Below are positions 62,378-64,000 of a DNA stretch of 64,000 nucleotides, piece after piece. The position numbers and the translations under genes are program-made. Source of the DNA: Solilutibacter tolerans (GTDB lineage: Bacteria > Pseudomonadota > Gammaproteobacteria > Xanthomonadales > Xanthomonadaceae). The stretch covers positions 248,001-312,000 of the forward strand of contig NZ_FTLW01000004.1 in NCBI RefSeq assembly GCF_900155935.1. Direction: 5' to 3'. Under the pieces are notes generated by a model. The model did not search any database. It saw only the letters and a list, made by a program, of their open reading frames with translations, and was not told the origin of the DNA. Within the stretch, counting starts at the first letter, position 1; each line of letters begins with the position of its first letter.

Positions 62378-64000
62378 GTGAGCAAATCTGGCGAAGCAGC
62401 AATGGCTGCGTTGCGCTCGTTCCCGGTTAGCCGCCTTCAGGCATGGTTGCTGGGGTTGCTCGCCCTGCTGATCGGCTTGGTGCTGACTGCCTGGATAAGC
62501 CATGTGGAATGGGGGCGCCAACACACTGAACGTGAGCGTGCCCTCAATGTTGCGGCCAGGGACGTTGAAATCGCTCTGCGCGGTGAATTGGCATCGTGTG
62601 AATTGCTCTTGCGCTCCATGCAATCGGTATATCTCGCATCGCGGGATGTCAGTGACAGCGAGTTTCAGGCGGCTTTTGAAGGGCTTCGGGCGCTTCGGCA
62701 CCTGCCTAGCTTGCAGGCGCTGTCATTGGCGAAGAAAGTGGAACGCCCGGATGGCATGCACTACATCGTCAGTGTCGTCGAGCCGCTTCATGTATCCAAT
62801 GCGCACTTGATTGGGTTCGACATCAATAACCAACCCAATAGTCTGCGAGCGATCGAGCTGTCGCAGGACCTCAATGAAGCAGTAATGTCCGCCCCGCTAC
62901 GTCTTAAACAGGCGCCGGAATCGGCATCTGAGGTCAGCGGTATCGTCATGCGTTTACCTGCGTTCACACCGGGTCCGGTCCCCACCACCGTAGCCCAACG
63001 CCGCGCACGCGCATTGGGCAGCTTGGGGGCATCCTTCATGATTCGACGCCTGGTGGAGGACGCACTGCGTGGTGACGCGGGCGATGACATGGCGATCGCA
63101 ATTTTCGATGTCACGAATGGATCACGCATCCAGCTCTACAGCAACCAGTCCAAGGCGAGTTTACCCAGCAAAAATTTGATCCATCGAGAGATTTCGTTTG
63201 GCCAAAGAACATGGCGCATGGAGCTTGTCGATCTACGTCCGACACCCGTGTGGTCATCCTGGGCGCAGGTGCTGTTGTTCGGCACGCTGTCCAGCGTCTT
63301 GTTTGGTGCCTTGGTGTGGTCGATGGTGGGAACGCGCGGTCGCGCTATCGCACTGGCGCATGTCATGAGCGAGCGCTTCCGTACGAGCGAGCAACGCTTC
63401 CGCAGCCTGAATGAGCTCTTGCCCACCTTGGTCATGCTCTACGACGGCGCAACGGGGATGATCACGTACGCCAATCAGGCCGCGCGACGTCGCATGGGCA
63501 TCCCCGCCGAGGGAGTCGAACTAAGTGCAGTAGCGCCTCACAGCGTGCTAGGGCAGCTGAGGGATGCGGTGCCGGGCCAATCGGTTGCATTCCAGGAGCA
63601 GTTGAAAGCAGCCGATGGTCACGACTTCTGGGCCAGTATCGTGGCCAGCGAAATCGAGTTGGAAGGACGCAACAAGTGGTTGATGGTGGCCAGTGACGTG
63701 TCCGAGCAGCGCCGTTTGACCGAGCGACTAAGTTATCAGGCAAGCCATGATGCATTGACCGGATTGCCAAACCGGCAGGAATTCGAGGCTCGTCTGCGCA
63801 GGGCGTTGGCCACAAATAGATCCGAACGCATGGCCCTGCTGTTCATTGATCTCGACCAGTTCAAGTTGATCAACGACACTTCCGGACATATCGCAGGTGA
63901 TCAGCTGTTGGTGCAGTTGGCGATGGCGATGCGGGAGCAGCTGCGCGAAGAAGACGTGCTCGCACGTTTGGGTGGCGATGAGTTCGGCGTGCTGCTGCAG
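62378..64000 (+). CDS. Membrane CHASE-PAS-GGDEF diguanylate cyclase (C-terminus cut by window end)
   Basis: A sensor protein that probably makes cyclic di-GMP. From a GTG at 62378 (AGGGGAG nine bases upstream) the frame is open to base 64000: 541 residues. Order: membrane span (about 21-41), periplasmic CHASE domain (about 45-280; AARDVEIALRGELASCELLLRSM), second span (about 290-313), PAS domain (about 338-445) and GGDEF domain from LSYQASHDALTGLPNRQEF, with LFIDLDQFKLINDTSGHIAGD and the motif GGDEF (532-536). An inhibitory I-site RxxD (REED) stands five residues before it. A later EAL domain cannot be excluded. Confidence 0.9.
   Translation, partial: MSKSGEAAMAALRSFPVSRLQAWLLGLLALLIGLVLTAWISHVEWGRQHTERERALNVAARDVEIALRGELASCELLLRSMQSVYLASRDVSDSEFQAAFEGLRALRHLPSLQALSLAKKVERPDGMHYIVSVVEPLHVSNAHLIGFDINNQPNSLRAIELSQDLNEAVMSAPLRLKQAPESASEVSGIVMRLPAFTPGPVPTTVAQRRARALGSLGASFMIRRLVEDALRGDAGDDMAIAIFDVTNGSRIQLYSNQSKASLPSKNLIHREISFGQRTWRMELVDLRPTPVWSSWAQVLLFGTLSSVLFGALVWSMVGTRGRAIALAHVMSERFRTSEQRFRSLNELLPTLVMLYDGATGMITYANQAARRRMGIPAEGVELSAVAPHSVLGQLRDAVPGQSVAFQEQLKAADGHDFWASIVASEIELEGRNKWLMVASDVSEQRRLTERLSYQASHDALTGLPNRQEFEARLRRALATNRSERMALLFIDLDQFKLINDTSGHIAGDQLLVQLAMAMREQLREEDVLARLGGDEFGVLLQ

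Overview
The window reads as a core chromosomal segment of a GC-rich gammaproteobacterium, most likely a member of the Xanthomonadaceae/Lysobacteraceae (Lysobacter, Luteimonas, Thermomonas, Pseudoxanthomonas or similar). The pointers are high GC with strong GC3 bias, a two-gene cobalamin methionine synthase under a SahR-type regulator, the order smc-zipA-ligA, DUF3011 and DUF2884 secreted proteins, a lipid-anchored azurin and a giant NAD-dependent glutamate dehydrogenase. Genus-level placement is inference. I see no rRNA, tRNA, CRISPR array, insertion sequence or prophage, and no gap of 300 bases or more without a gene.

Layout. 1-3925 (minus): cytochrome c maturation genes ccmABCDE and the start of ccmF, with an azurin-like lipoprotein between ccmB and ccmC. 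4005-7381 (plus): a YbdL-type aminotransferase, a membrane-anchored MsrA-thioredoxin-MsrB fusion and an omega-amidase. 7441-10873 (minus): rluB, scpB, scpA. 11122-19692 (plus): yciI, bolA, smc, zipA, a small membrane protein, ligA, epmA. 19745-25309 (plus): two DUF3011 paralogues, mtnA, gyrA. 25403-35757: peroxiredoxin (minus), a DnaJ-family co-chaperone (plus), then on the minus strand a PilH-like regulator, a YhdH-type reductase, a LOG protein, ChaA and the sucA-sucB-lpd operon. 35920-40498 (minus): purB, a DUF3060 lipoprotein, a subclass B3 metallo-beta-lactamase, roxA and an unknown gene, tightly packed. fumC (plus) converges on two DUF2884 genes, which follow a YtrA-type GntR/ABC operon led by a small secreted basic peptide (42002-46203, minus). 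46394-50446 (plus): two FKBP isomerases, ugd, slyX, yaiL. 50468-55178 (minus): sahR-metH1-metH2. 55304-64000 (plus): acyl-CoA dehydrogenase, NAD-glutamate dehydrogenase, nadK, and a CHASE-PAS-GGDEF protein cut by the window end.

How the genes work together. Two themes recur. One is methionine and sulfur: transamination and omega-amidase salvage, methionine sulfoxide repair, MtnA, split MetH and SahR all lie within 51 kb. The other is envelope and redox work: cytochrome c assembly, azurin, Msr fusion, periplasmic FKBPs, beta-lactamase and several uncharacterised lipoproteins. A third group is central to growth: SMC-ScpAB, ZipA, LigA, GyrA, 2-oxoglutarate dehydrogenase and fumarase.

I did not find a clearly new multi-gene defence or mobile system. 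The best leads are the Msr fusion with an internal CPYC domain, the peptide-led YtrA/ABC operon with its operator over the -10, the FKBP with a duplicated N-domain, the Cys/His-rich insert in MetH1, the beta-lactamase between purB and roxA, and the azurin inside the ccm operon.
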